A stretch of 64,000 nt of DNA. Origin: Larix kaempferi. Taxonomy: Eukaryota > Streptophyta > Pinopsida > Pinales > Pinaceae. The stretch lies in assembly GCA_027924585.1 (NCBI GenBank), contig BSBM01001719.1, forward strand, positions 9,854,001-9,918,000. The letters run 5' to 3'. The position numbers were made by a program, and so were the translations under genes. Shown piece after piece: positions 1 through 10,461 of this stretch (position 1 is its first letter; each line of letters opens with the position of its first letter). The notes beneath the pieces are model-generated. The model did not search any database. It was not told the DNA's origin and saw nothing but the letters and a program-made list of their open reading frames with translations.

Positions 1-2027
1 TAGTCCTAGATCTAGTTTCGTTTGATTGTGATAGTTTGTTTACTTTAGATCTCATATTTATAAAAAATAAAGATTGCATACAAAAACATTTCATTTTTAT
101 TATAGATTAGATCTCTTTTCTAGCATTTTAGGGAATAGTTTGTTTGCTGGTCCATTTTACTATTTAAATAAATTTGAATTAGAATCTCATGCTATTTCAT
201 GGTTTAGATCTCATTTTACAAGCTGACTTAACTAGTCTAAAGCTTGTTTTATTTTTCTAACACTAATGGGTGCATGAGTTTGTTGGTTCGTTGTTTGCTA
301 TAGGTTGTGAGAAGAGAAAGAGCTTTTTTGGAAAGTGAAGCAAGAGAAGATTGAAACCAAGACCCTTTTTGAGACTACCCAAAGTGAAGATTTTGAACCA
401 AGAAAGACAAATAATACAAACACTCTCCTTTGTAAAAGGCCTTCAAGGGCTTCTAAGTTTAATTTTCTCATTTGTTGTTTTCATTTTTCTTAAAAGACCT
501 TGCAAGGGTTAAAATCCCAAGGCATTTGCAAAGTTTAATAAAAAGGCTAAGTGGAGGAGTCCTCCACTTTTTGGGTTCTTCTTCCCCATTTGGAGAAAAG
601 TGTTGTTGCATGCTTAGTTTAGATCTCATTTTTTCAAGTTCATAGATTAATCTTTTATTTCTGTGCTTAGATTAGTTCTTTTCCAAGTCTTGACTTGAGA
701 TAGTATCCTTGGGATTTCATCCCAAAGGCAGGGCCACATAATTTTGTGGTTACTTCTCTTTCCCCATTAGACTCCTTGTCGAAACTCAGCTAGCTGGAAT
801 TTCTCAAGAACATTAAGTCTTTTTCAGTTATTATTATTGCAATCATCTTGTTTCTTTTAAATATCTGTCATTTCACTTTCAGTTTCTTGAGCTTAATTCA
901 TGTTCTTTATGCTAAACTGCTTCTATTCTTAAAAAGAACTAAAGCCTCTTGAACTTGGCCAAATCCAAGTCAAAAAGCATTCTCTATCGGAGAGCATTCC
1001 CACTGCATCTACCTTGCATCAAGCATATAGATTAGTTTAAAATCTTTTGAACTTCATCATAAGACGAGGTCAAAAGTGCTCTCTGTCGGAGAGTTGAACA
1101 AGTGTGCTCTTAATAATTTCTAAAATCATTCCAACTCACACCCCCATTAATTAATTTATCTTGGTCGTTATCTGACACCCGTATGCTCTGCCAACCTGAA
1201 AAGGTTGGGCTAGTACTCAGAAAGGTGTTAGATTTGATAAGTTGGATAACATAATAAAATTTTCACCCCACAACCAACGAACCGACGTTGCTTTCGAGAA
1301 TTACTGAGGTAGTTTCCTGAAACAGGTGGTGCCGAAATCCCGTTGTCAGACTCGGGGGTGGTTAAATCATTGGACACTTACCCCTTTGAAATCTGGGTGG
1401 CTTCGACCTATCATCTAAGAGGTTACCAGTACTATTTCCGGTTGGACGTATATCCTTGTTCCTTGACAGCCTAATAATCAAGACCATTAAAACTTTAAAT
1501 TTACCAAGATAATTTGCACAACGATCTCACAAACAGCTACCTTTCAAGACCCACATATTCAACATCACATACTTGTTATTTTTCGACTCCATAAGGAACT
1601 GGTTATTTTAATATTATATCTTGATCAAGACCATTTGTCCTTGTGGTTTTACTTTATCTTGTGGATGCATTATTTAAACTTCAAGTCTTGAAAAGTACTG
1701 TCATTTTCGATATCTTATTTAGCAACGTGGATTGCATCTTATCTTGTTTATCCCATTTATAATTTGGTCTCATCACAAAAACTCCTAAACAACACCCATC
1801 CGCATCACTTCATCAAAAAACATTACAAAACATAAGAGCCTTAGTGAAACTCTTTGTAGGGACTACCCCCCTTGGCTTCGTTAGGAATTAGCCTAAACGG
1901 AAGAGCTGGGATTCAGGTGACAGTACCTGACTCATTGCTTGCCCCCAAGGCCACACCTCTCCCACTGGTAGTGAGGAGACAGCTTTCGAAAGATTTCCGC
2001 TGCTGGTGTGCATCTCGGCGGACAACA
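1..2027 (+). mobile_element. Giant solo LTR, family X copy 1 (right part)
   Basis: The first 2 kb aligns by eye, with scattered substitutions, to 26390-28667 (X copy 3). Its last part also matches 13790-14027 (X copy 2). All three end with a shared block that starts GGGACTACCCCC and finishes GGC(G)RACAACA, so the LTR ends at 2027 on a canonical CA. The left end, with promoter and TG terminus, lies outside the window. No ORF of retroelement type is present; the short ORFs are chance. It contains the hairpin cluster described separately. The candidate target duplication on this side is TGTAT (2028-2032), which cannot be checked here. Confidence 0.75.
549..1290 (+). other. Hairpin-rich structured region of X copy 1
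   Basis: Successive inverted repeats: AAGTGGAGGA/TCCTCCACTT (549-558 with 560-569, then T-rich); CCTTGGGAT/ATCCCAAAGG around a TTC loop (707-728); CCACA/TGTGG (734-738 with 745-749); TCTC/GAGA (981-993); CTCTC/GAGAG (1079-1093); CCAACCT/AGGTTGG around a GAAA loop (1191-1208); CAACG/CGTTG around AACCGA (1275-1290). All recur at the same relative places in X copy 3. The inverted repeats are seen directly; folding of an RNA is inferred. No known ribozyme or leader was recognised. Confidence 0.55.
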
Positions 2028-2195
2028 TGTATATCTATTGATGTGATTGATGTTATATTTCTCTCGGGATTTATTTTCCGCTGCATTGTGAAGAAATCCA
2101 TTTGTGGTTAAAAGTAATATTTGGGGTTTAATTAAAAATTAAAAAATAAAAAATAAACTGGCATACTTTAACTCAAGATTGGGTTTTAAGGAAAT

Positions 2196-3660
2196 TTACA
2201 TGGCCAAGTGGCAATCCAGTGCGCAGATGTTGTGTTTGAAGAATTCAACCCGGAACCCCTCCTCATCTGCTACTTTGTTGGAGCTCATGACCCAAACAAC
2301 CTCCCAGACATCGTGAAAAGTGAATAAGTAGCAAGAGAGGGGTGAGGTAACCTGGATAAGGGGCTGCCCCAGGATCAAGATCAAGTGAGAGATGGGAGTG
2401 GTGGGGAAAAAGGTATGCTATAAATTTTTGGGGGAGTGAATAAGGGAAGTACTCAGCTCCCATCTGCTATGAGAGATGAATAGGTATTTCTTGTGGCAGA
2501 GGAGACAATGGTAAGAGGCTTTAAGAACTGGATAGGCGGGGTGATCATGGGTTAAAACATGCCGAAGTTGAGTGTGGAAGCGCTTGCAGTCCTCGTCATA
2601 CCACTAGTTCATTGGGTAGGGCAGCATCCCAAATGATAGAAGAAAGACAAGTGTACTTGGCGGATGCAGAATCGAGGGAAGTGAAACAAGACACGAAAGA
2701 GAACATCTGGCAAGGGGTGGAAGTAAAGGTGTCGGGTTCTCTCTCAGCAAAGAGGATAGTAGTCTGAGGTGGGCCCCGAGGGGGGAAGGGAGGGGGTGGA
2801 GGTGTATCAATCTAAAGGGAGAAGGGGTGGAGAGCATGGTCGAGCAAAGGGATGGGGGTTACAAAGAAATGATGAATGAAGGGAGTAGGTATTGACTCGA
2901 AAGGACATAATCCACCACACTTTGATCACCACCATGAGGTTGACAAGTGAAGAATCGAAAATACGAGAAACGGGGAAGGCCATTAAGGATCGATAGCTCA
3001 TGGGATTCGCCTAGCCACAAGTGGTGCCTGTCATATCCTATAAAAGGGCCCAAAACATCATTGGATGATCAGTGAAGTCCCATAGAAGTTGAATCAATCT
3101 CCTGAACATAGAACACGTCTTCAGAGTGGTCATGAAGAGGAACCTAAAGGGCTCTGGTCCCTGAAGCTAGCATTGAAATCGCCCAATAGGATGACCTCCC
3201 CCACCATAGAATGTTGAATGATGTCAGAGTAAAGATCCAAGTAGGAGTCACCGTCGAACTTGCCATGGATAGCAAGCTGAGATGAGGCTACGGGAAATTA
3301 ACAAACTGCAATGAATATATTCCTAACGAAAGGGGGTGACTTGCTGAGCCGGACCCAAATGAACCCAACAAACTCATCTACAACAACCAAAGAAACTATA
3401 TCTCGAAGGGAGTCTCTAATTAAGCATGCCACTCAGCCTAAGCCTCGAACCCCACCTGAAAACCGGGTTTCCTTATAGCAACCAGTAATAACCTACAATA
3501 TCCGAAAGTGGCCTGACAGGATTCTCATGGGTCTTGATAATAAAAAGGAGATACAATGAACCAAGAGCATCATGTAACATGCCAGGCGAAGACCAGAATG
3601 ACCCATTACCGTTCCAGCACCCCAATGAAAGCTCCACACCTAGACGTCTCCTCCACTGAG
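2196..3660 (-). pseudogene. Decayed LINE: endonuclease and start of RT
   Basis: Reading the minus strand gives recognisable pieces of a plant non-LTR retrotransposon ORF2 in several broken frames. The apurinic-type endonuclease signature GDFNA lies at 3169-3183, preceded by residues of the form FIWVRL..IFIAVC (about 3290-3370). Next comes a VVDYVLSSQYLL segment (about 2880-2960). Near 2230-2280, the sequence NKVADEEGFRVEFFKH matches the 'NKAPGPDGF..EFFK' entrance of LINE reverse transcriptase. The catalytic RT core is absent. Stops and frameshifts throughout mark it as dead. It sits just right of X copy 1 and left of the host exons. Confidence 0.75.
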
Positions 3661-4974
3661 CTAGTCATTTGAAAACCCAAGTCAAGAACACCTAAGAGAC
3701 TAGGAATCTCAAATGAAGGCCCAAAGGTCTCGAATGACGGTCCATTTTCCTGCCTGTCGTGCTGCAACAACAAGCTCCCTAGAGCATTTCAGCTCCGCAA
3801 CCTAGGATCTAGTGAGATCGATGTCTAAGAAAATCTATTGGGGAGAGAAAACAGCCTTCGTTTAGCTCGAAGAGACCGAATTCGGTCACCTGCTGATATG
3901 AATTGGATAAACAGTGTAGAATCATGACCAAACCAAGCCCTCTCAAGGGGAATATATCAATAAATTAGGAGTGGAGGGTTAAACAAGAATGAGAACTAGA
4001 GTTAAACAAGAAAAAGATATTGAGTTAATATATCAATCCTAACTTTATTACCTTTATTTCTTGATGTTTCAAGCCATAATTTGCCTTCCATACTTAATTT
4101 TAATATTTCTATGTACTCTCGAATTCCCTCCAAATTATTAGTGTCATATAGGAGTTTGACCTTATTAATGGTTATGTTCACCGAGTCCTTCAATCAATAT
4201 TTTATCATATTTCTTATATTCTTCCTAATTCCTAATTTTTTGATGTCTCATTTATAGTAATGCATTATTTCTTTATTCTCAATTTTACCCAGACCAAGAT
4301 CAATCTTATTAATATCATATGTATATAATATAATCCTTTTATCAAAACTTAATTTAACCACGTCCTCTCATTAATAATGTCTTCTTCTATTAAATTTAAT
4401 TTGACATTACTCTTCTCATCAATTTTTATTATATCTCTCAACCAATTCTTAACGGCTAATTTTTCCTGGTCTTCTATTTATTCTGACTGAAACTGCACTT
4501 TTCTCTCTCTCTAAAAGATATTTGGTTGGACCCGTTTATGATGGGTGGAGTGTCCACTCAAAATATTGGGACTTTCTAAACTCCAACATAATTAAATCCA
4601 GAAAATAACATGCAAAACTATATCCTCCAAAAGCAGACAAGATTTTTATGTAGCGGTCTAAACTTTAAAGATTATACAATTCGGACTCATACAACCAAAA
4701 TCGGTCAATATACAGCCAAAAAAAGTCAATATATGACCAAAATCAATCAAACCATATACTGTTTAGACAATTCTGAATTTTACTATTTAAAACTGGTAAA
4801 TTGAAAAATATTAAGAGCAAGATGTCTTCTCTACTCTTCATATTACTAAAAAAGTAGATAAGATCAGATCAGATAAGATAATATATTCATGTCCAACAAA
4901 CGACCACAAAAGGAGAAAGTAGAGATACATTACTCTTATTTCCTCAAGTCCTTTAATAAGATGACAAAGCATAC
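3661..4974. other. AT-rich stretch without recognisable gene
   Basis: Below about 3900 there may be further LINE-derived sequence in the minus direction, but I could not identify it. From 3960 to 4860 the DNA is strongly AT-rich with no ORF of convincing composition. If the host gene at 4975-5804 continues 3', its next intron starts here with GTATGC (reading minus). Confidence 0.5.
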
Positions 4975-5573
4975 CACAATATCTCCATTTGAAAGTGAGC
5001 AACATGTGACTGCATTTCTTGCCACTCCACCAGCTACACTTGGATCAAACTTTCCCCCTTCTATTATAGCCGACAAGAACTTATGCTTCTCTGACAACTT
5101 TGCCACTTCTGAGCCATCCACTGCATCCTTCCCATCTGCCGATTCCGAAGAAACTGACAACTGATTGGTTGCATTTCTTTTACCCCAAAGAGGCTCATCT
5201 GCTCCAGCAATTCTGACAAAAAAATGTGAATTTCTGAAACTTTCTAGTAAAATGGCAATCCTTTTCTTGTGGCCTTCCATCTTGAGGAGAGATTCACTGA
5301 CAGAGAGGTCCCCTCCACTGTCTAATTGATCTTTCGAGGTAGGTGTAACACTCTCTCCTAAAACATCAACTCCATTATCCTTACCTATATCATCTGTATT
5401 CCCTTCATAAGAAGCAGACTCTGACTGTGGTTCAAGATTACTTTTTCTTTTGATAGATTTCTGCTTAAAAAAGCCATTTTTGCTCATTACTGCAGCAACC
5501 TTGAAAGGTGTAATTATTTCTTTTGCTTCTCTATCATGTGATGATATGTATACCAATATATGTAGCTGTTCTC
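4975..5573 (-). CDS. Host gene internal exon (unrecognised plant protein)
   Basis: A 599-bp exon with 199 complete codons after two bases that complete a split Gly codon. The acceptor is a textbook pyrimidine tract ending TTTTGCAG|GA and the donor reads GTG|GTATGC. The protein starts EQLHILVYISSHDREAKE, followed by TPFKVAAVMSKNG, a basic run KQKSIKRKSN, and an acidic Ser/Gly-rich linker. Then come LLESFRNSHFFVRIAGADEP, a second Ser/Asp-rich linker, and the final stretch FDPSVAGGVARNAVTCCSLS, after which the exon closes with NGDIV. The alternation of hydrophobic blocks with hydrophilic linkers, the long open frame and the intact splice sites argue for a functional gene. I do not recognise the family; no membrane segment or catalytic motif is evident. 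It joins the exon at 5727-5804 in phase. Confidence 0.75.
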
Positions 5574-5726
5574 CTGCAAAACAAAAAGGTGGAAACATTA
5601 ATGAGCTGAGATATTTTTGAAATCAAATCTGAACAGGTTTTCATTCTAATCCATGACTGACATATAAAAGATATCTAAAACCAACACTGAGCACACAACA
5701 TTTCATTCACAACAAGAAATGCGTAC

Positions 5727-5804
5727 CTGGGAAAACAAAGTCACGGTCCAAATGTCTAATTGAATCTAAATCTGGAGCATTGTGCCAATTTTCAGGAAGC
5801 TCCT
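5727..5804 (-). CDS. Host gene small internal exon
   Basis: A 78-bp exon: acceptor TATTTTCAG|AGGAGC, donor CCAG|GTACGC. It encodes EELPENWHNAPDLDSIRHL, then DRDFVFP, and ends one base into a Gly codon. The exon at 4975-5573 completes that codon to give FPGEQLH. The phase match over a 153-bp intron, plus consensus sites at all four borders, makes this one transcript on the minus strand. The upstream acceptor phase shows that at least one more 5' exon exists. The best candidate in this window is the exon-like block near 20 kb, which is unproven. Confidence 0.75.
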
Positions 5805-6905
5805 CTGAAAATACGAAGGATGGAAGTTTAAAACAAATAGGAAAGAGTGTATTCTCATATAATCCATATTTTACAGTGCAAATCATGCTGTAGGAATATC
5901 CACACAGTTTCAAATTTGCTTTAGAATGTCCTCATATGATTGGATGAAACAATCCATCCATATACCATGGGTAAAATCCATAAACATTAATTCGTTTGTG
6001 TTTTCACAGGTGGACATTTTTAATGAATCTAGAAACCGTGTGTTTATACTTTATAGAAAGAGATTCAGTTTTAATAAAATTTGTAAATTATCCATCGGAG
6101 CTATATGGATAAGATGTGAAAAGTATTCATCCAATAAGCAGTCCTAGAGAACAATCCAAAAAACAGACATACAATAATCACCATGCAGAGCACTCTTGTA
6201 CAGTTGGTCAAGTGGAAGAGTGGAATGAATACGATGTTGCTTTAAGCCCTAAAACCAATTATTGCCAAGAAATTAATTTGTTAAGAAGTTAGTGGAGATC
6301 TTCCACCTTACTGGTACTAGGTCTCCTCAATGTTTGTGAGATTTATTTTAAAATGAACCTTAGGTTAATGATAAATTCAATAATAGCAGTTACTATGAAT
6401 AAAACCACCAAGTCACACGCTGTTATCATGAATTAAATCTATGCTACAAGCTGTTAGCTTAAATTAATGTTAAATTATAAGTTGTTAGCATGAATAAATG
6501 AACTAACTTGCAAGCTGCTGGCATGAATAAATGAACTAACTTGCAAACTGCTGGCATGACTAAATGTTAAATCGAACAATCTATAAAAAGTGAACAGCAT
6601 GAAACAAAATAAATGCAGCTGTACAATATATATAACAGCTATACAACGCAACCCTGGATGGGGTGAGAAGGGAGTTCAGACCTGCCGCCTCCACTTGGCG
6701 TGTGGAAGGGGCAGGTGCCAATATGGACAGCACCGGTAGCAGACGTGAGGATAGGGAGTAGCGTGGGATGGAAGGTATGATGAAGGCCGAGCAATGGAGG
6801 ATTAATGGCTCAGGGAGCGGATCTGTTGATGGTTCCTGAACCAAGCTCTTGCATGCAGTGAATTCATGGATGGCGGCAGGATTATTACGTTTGCACACTC
6901 TGGTG
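5805..6905. other. Probable intron of the minus-strand host gene
   Basis: AT-rich sequence upstream of the 5727-5804 exon. It holds an imperfect tandem repeat (separate entry). It also holds an unsupported minus ORF (6581-6898) of Pro/Leu/Ser-rich composition that resembles no family I know and has no clear splice sites. It ends at the GGTAC target duplication of X copy 2. Confidence 0.5.
6425..6573. repeat. Imperfect ~41-bp tandem repeat
   Basis: About four units with the core 'AACTTGCAAGCTGCTGGCAT' alternating with 'GAATAAATGAACT'. The last two units are nearly identical, and earlier units drift to AGCTGTTAGCTT and AGTTGTTAGCAT. It lies within the presumed intron. Confidence 0.6.
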
Positions 6906-9584
6906 GGTACTGTTACCAGCTAAGTTGCACTTAGATGGTTTCAAGTGAGCTGTGAATATGGAACAAGTTTACTTGTTCATATTCAAAAGATAAGAAGTCC
7001 TAGCAGACCACCTTGGTCCTTTTTTTTAATAAAATCACATGTCCATGCCCTGCGTGGAAATTGTAAAAAATGTCTTAGCATGATGGTTTTGTAACGGACT
7101 CGGCTTTCCTAGGACTTAGATATCAGTCCGACTAGCCCAGAGTGTTTTTTCCCTTGCAAATTATATGTTGTTGAATAAACGACTTATAATTTTCGAGCTT
7201 TTCACTCATACCTCCAAAGTGGGGTGGTCGGCATGATTTCTTGGCCCTAGGAGGTTATTAGAGCCCAAGTGTCAATGTATATTACCATGCTAGACATTAG
7301 AATTGAGTCGTATGGACATGTGCTAGGTCCCCCTAAATTTTTTTTATAATTTTTCCCGAAAAATTAGACTATTTTTTAATAGTTTAATTGGAAAAATTAA
7401 AAATGTAATAAAAGTATGGTTTGTGGGCATAATTTGTCAAGTGGATGCTTGTTTTCTAAGTTAGAGCATCCACTAAACCCACAAACCCACTTAACCTAAG
7501 TTTTGAATAAGTATTTATCTTAGAAAATAATATTTACTCGAGAAACCCAAAAAGACCAATTTAATTGGCAAAAAAGACATAATAAATGCAAAATCTCAAT
7601 CCCACGGATCAAGGAAATGTGTTGGAATCAAATCTCATTTGATTGGCAATCAAATCAGGGAGAATATTGAGCAAATAAATGATGATTTGATTGAATATCG
7701 GAGATCCACCAAAGCGGGGGCGAATTTGTGGTTGGAGAGGTGTCAAGTGGATGTTGAAAAGTGTCAAATGGTTGGAGAAATGTACCATTAACCTCCCCAA
7801 ACCTCTCACATGTGTCAACAAGCCTTTTCCAAGTGTATCAACTAGTTCAACTTGCGGAGAAGAAGAGTCTTGCTAGTTGTAATCGTTTGATGCTTTGCAT
7901 TGTTGGAATAAAGAGTTCAAGCTTTGGAGGCCCATTGGTGTAGTGTCTTGTATTGAATGATCACGACCATGCATGTTTGAGGTAACTTGTATCGAGTTAA
8001 ATTTTTCTTGCAACTTTGTATTGTGAACCTCTTTATATAGCATCTTAACAAGTTTATTATTATGCTTCTAATTTTTCTCATGCATGTGTAACTAGATCTC
8101 ACAATTTTTGTTGCAAGTATCTTTCGAAACAGTTGCAGGTAATTGCGGATTGGCGTTTAAACAAGCTTGTTCTCCCTCTTTCCAAGATTTCTTTCATGTG
8201 GTTTAGTCCAATAGCTTTACACCAAAAGTTTCTACAAGAGCTCCTTCTGGCATCACGATCACTTCTCCTCCTCTTTCTCCTCTTAAAGCAATATTTTCTC
8301 CTTGGTTACTTGCTAGACTTATAGATCTATGCTTCAATTTTCAATCACTAAGTAGATCTGATTTATGAGTTTAGTTTATGCTTAGATCTTAAATCCATTC
8401 GAAGTTTTATCATAAAAAGTAGATCTAGCTAGGAAGCTACTTCATTTTGCAAGTTCTTTCAAAGTACAATTTTTAGCTTGCATATTAAATAGATTCTTTT
8501 GGGTTCAATAGATAAATCTAGCAAAAGTTAAAGTGTTTCATTGGCTGCCCTCAAAAGCAAGCCAAGATTCTCAAAAGGACTTGTCCTTTTGAGTTATTTT
8601 CATTCAATTTTTTCAAGTAAACTAGCCTAGATTTTTTCCATATTTTTTGTAGTTGCCCAAATCACATTTAAAAGTGATTTTGGGCATTTTCTAACACTAA
8701 TTAGCTCGCTGTTTTGTTTTACTTTTAAGCAGGTTTTGGCACTTTTTGGTCAAAAACTTCAAGTTTTGGCCATTCTGGAGCTTCTCGGGGCATCCCAGCT
8801 TCATCCGACTGTTATCACATATATAGTAGCTGGACTACTATATCTTTATTGTCAGATTCCAGTACATTTTTTAGCCAGCCCTTTACATTGAGATGCTTGA
8901 GATGAGCATCTATATTGGATCACTATTATGATTATGGACAGCAGTATATTCCTATGCCGTGACCGAGTCTCAGGAAACTCAGGTTTGATGACCGATGTAG
9001 CCATTTAGCCATTTACGGAGCAGTATGTATTGCCCAGAGTTGCAGCAACAGGTTGTCAGTGGACAAATGATGGTTCAGATGGTTTATGCACAGGTATATG
9101 ACCCAGCAAGTATTATCATGTGTTATGGTTATTATTGCTTTTATACTCATTCTTGTGGCATGGCTTAGCACTTAGTGTCATGATCTGGCGAACATATAGA
9201 TATATGGACTTGGTTGTATTATTTATTTATATATGTCCTCACTCAAACTTAGAAGTTCCTGGTTATACTCATTGGTTTTACCCTCCTTAGGGAGAATAGA
9301 GGTGATCATTCCCACCATCTTTTGGCTTGCTAGTGTTGGTCTCATTATTCACTTTCTCCACCCATCCATCACCTTCTAGTTATTGTTGTTAACCTGACTT
9401 ACTACTTGACTAGTGGCATGGAGGACCTTCCCCCACTTCAGCCTCTTTGTTGGATGAACTTCCCTGTTGTATTGTGTCTCGGCTCTGAGTTGCCTAAGTT
9501 GTGTTGGCTAAACCTGAAACAGATAGTGCTACCATCAGTACAATGTGTCTGGAAATGAAATGTATATCTTAAATGAAACCCATT

Positions 9585-9735
9585 CTAGAATGTGTTTCTT
9601 AACACACGTGAATGAAAGGCATGTGAAATGAAATGTAAATTCAAGAATGTGTTTCTTAACACACACGGATCAAAAAGCCTAATAAATGTAAATCCAAGAA
9701 TGTGTTTTTTAACAAACGGATCAAGGCTATGGAAA
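9585..9735. repeat. Three degenerate ~65-bp tandem units
   Basis: Each unit carries AGAATGTGTTTCTTAACACA (the third reads TTTTTTAACAAACG), followed by a GGATCAA- or GAATGAAAGGC-like tail and AAATGTAAAT. It is simple tandem duplication within X copy 2. Confidence 0.6.
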
Positions 9736-10315
9736 TGTATTAAAGGCCTAAAAAGCAATGGTTTAACAAATGCTATATCTAATGATTGTTGGCCTCACTT
9801 GTATTGATTTATTCCTCACTAGCTTGTGAGTTATCATGTGAGATGGAGTAAGGGATAGTTAATTCTAAGTGTCCCCTAGAGTCTTGAGTTACGGTTTGTC
9901 AGGCACCTAGTCATGGCGGCTCTAGAAAAGATCCTCACGGAGCTGTATCAGCTTGGATGTGAGTTGTAGGCATCTGTCAAGGTTGAATAAGCACTTCTGA
10001 AACAGCTTACCCATTTGTGAGACACTGCCATCCCCTGTGTTACTGCTTGTCCAGCATATGCTTTAGTGTGTATCCCCTTTCCATTTCCAAAGTGTCACAG
10101 TGTCAAATCAGTGGTCATCCTTTAGCCTAGCCTTATAGCTTTTAGCCTTCACCCATCACTAGCAAATTCATCATATAGCTATAAAGTGAGTATAGTCTTG
10201 AAAGTCTAGTCTGAGTCATAATAATAATAATAAACATTGAATACTTGGTTTTAGATCGCCAGAGAATTGATTACTATATGTTATATTGCTACTTGAATAA
10301 TTTTGTAAAGCATGT

Positions 10316-10461
10316 CTTAACCTCTAACACTTGCAACAGTTTGATGTTAGCCTGGGTCATTTTATGGGTCATGTTGACTTGGTCAAACCTTAACCTCTAA
10401 CACTTGCAACAGTTTGATGTTAGCCTGGGTCATTTTATGGGTCATGTTGACTTGGTCAAAC
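10316..10461. repeat. Perfect 73-bp tandem duplication
   Basis: 10316-10388 and 10389-10461 are identical base for base, both beginning CTTAACCTCTAACACTTGCA and ending TTGACTTGGTCAAAC. The lack of any difference in otherwise decayed DNA suggests a recent event, or an assembly artefact. Confidence 0.9.

Noticed and set aside
549-569. Bacterial-type intrinsic terminator (stem plus T-run)
   Set aside because: Plant nuclear repeat DNA. The stem belongs to the hairpin series of the X LTR.
6581-6898. 105-codon minus ORF upstream of host exons
   Set aside because: Pro/Leu/Ser-rich with no domain and no supporting splice sites in phase with the 5727-5804 exon.
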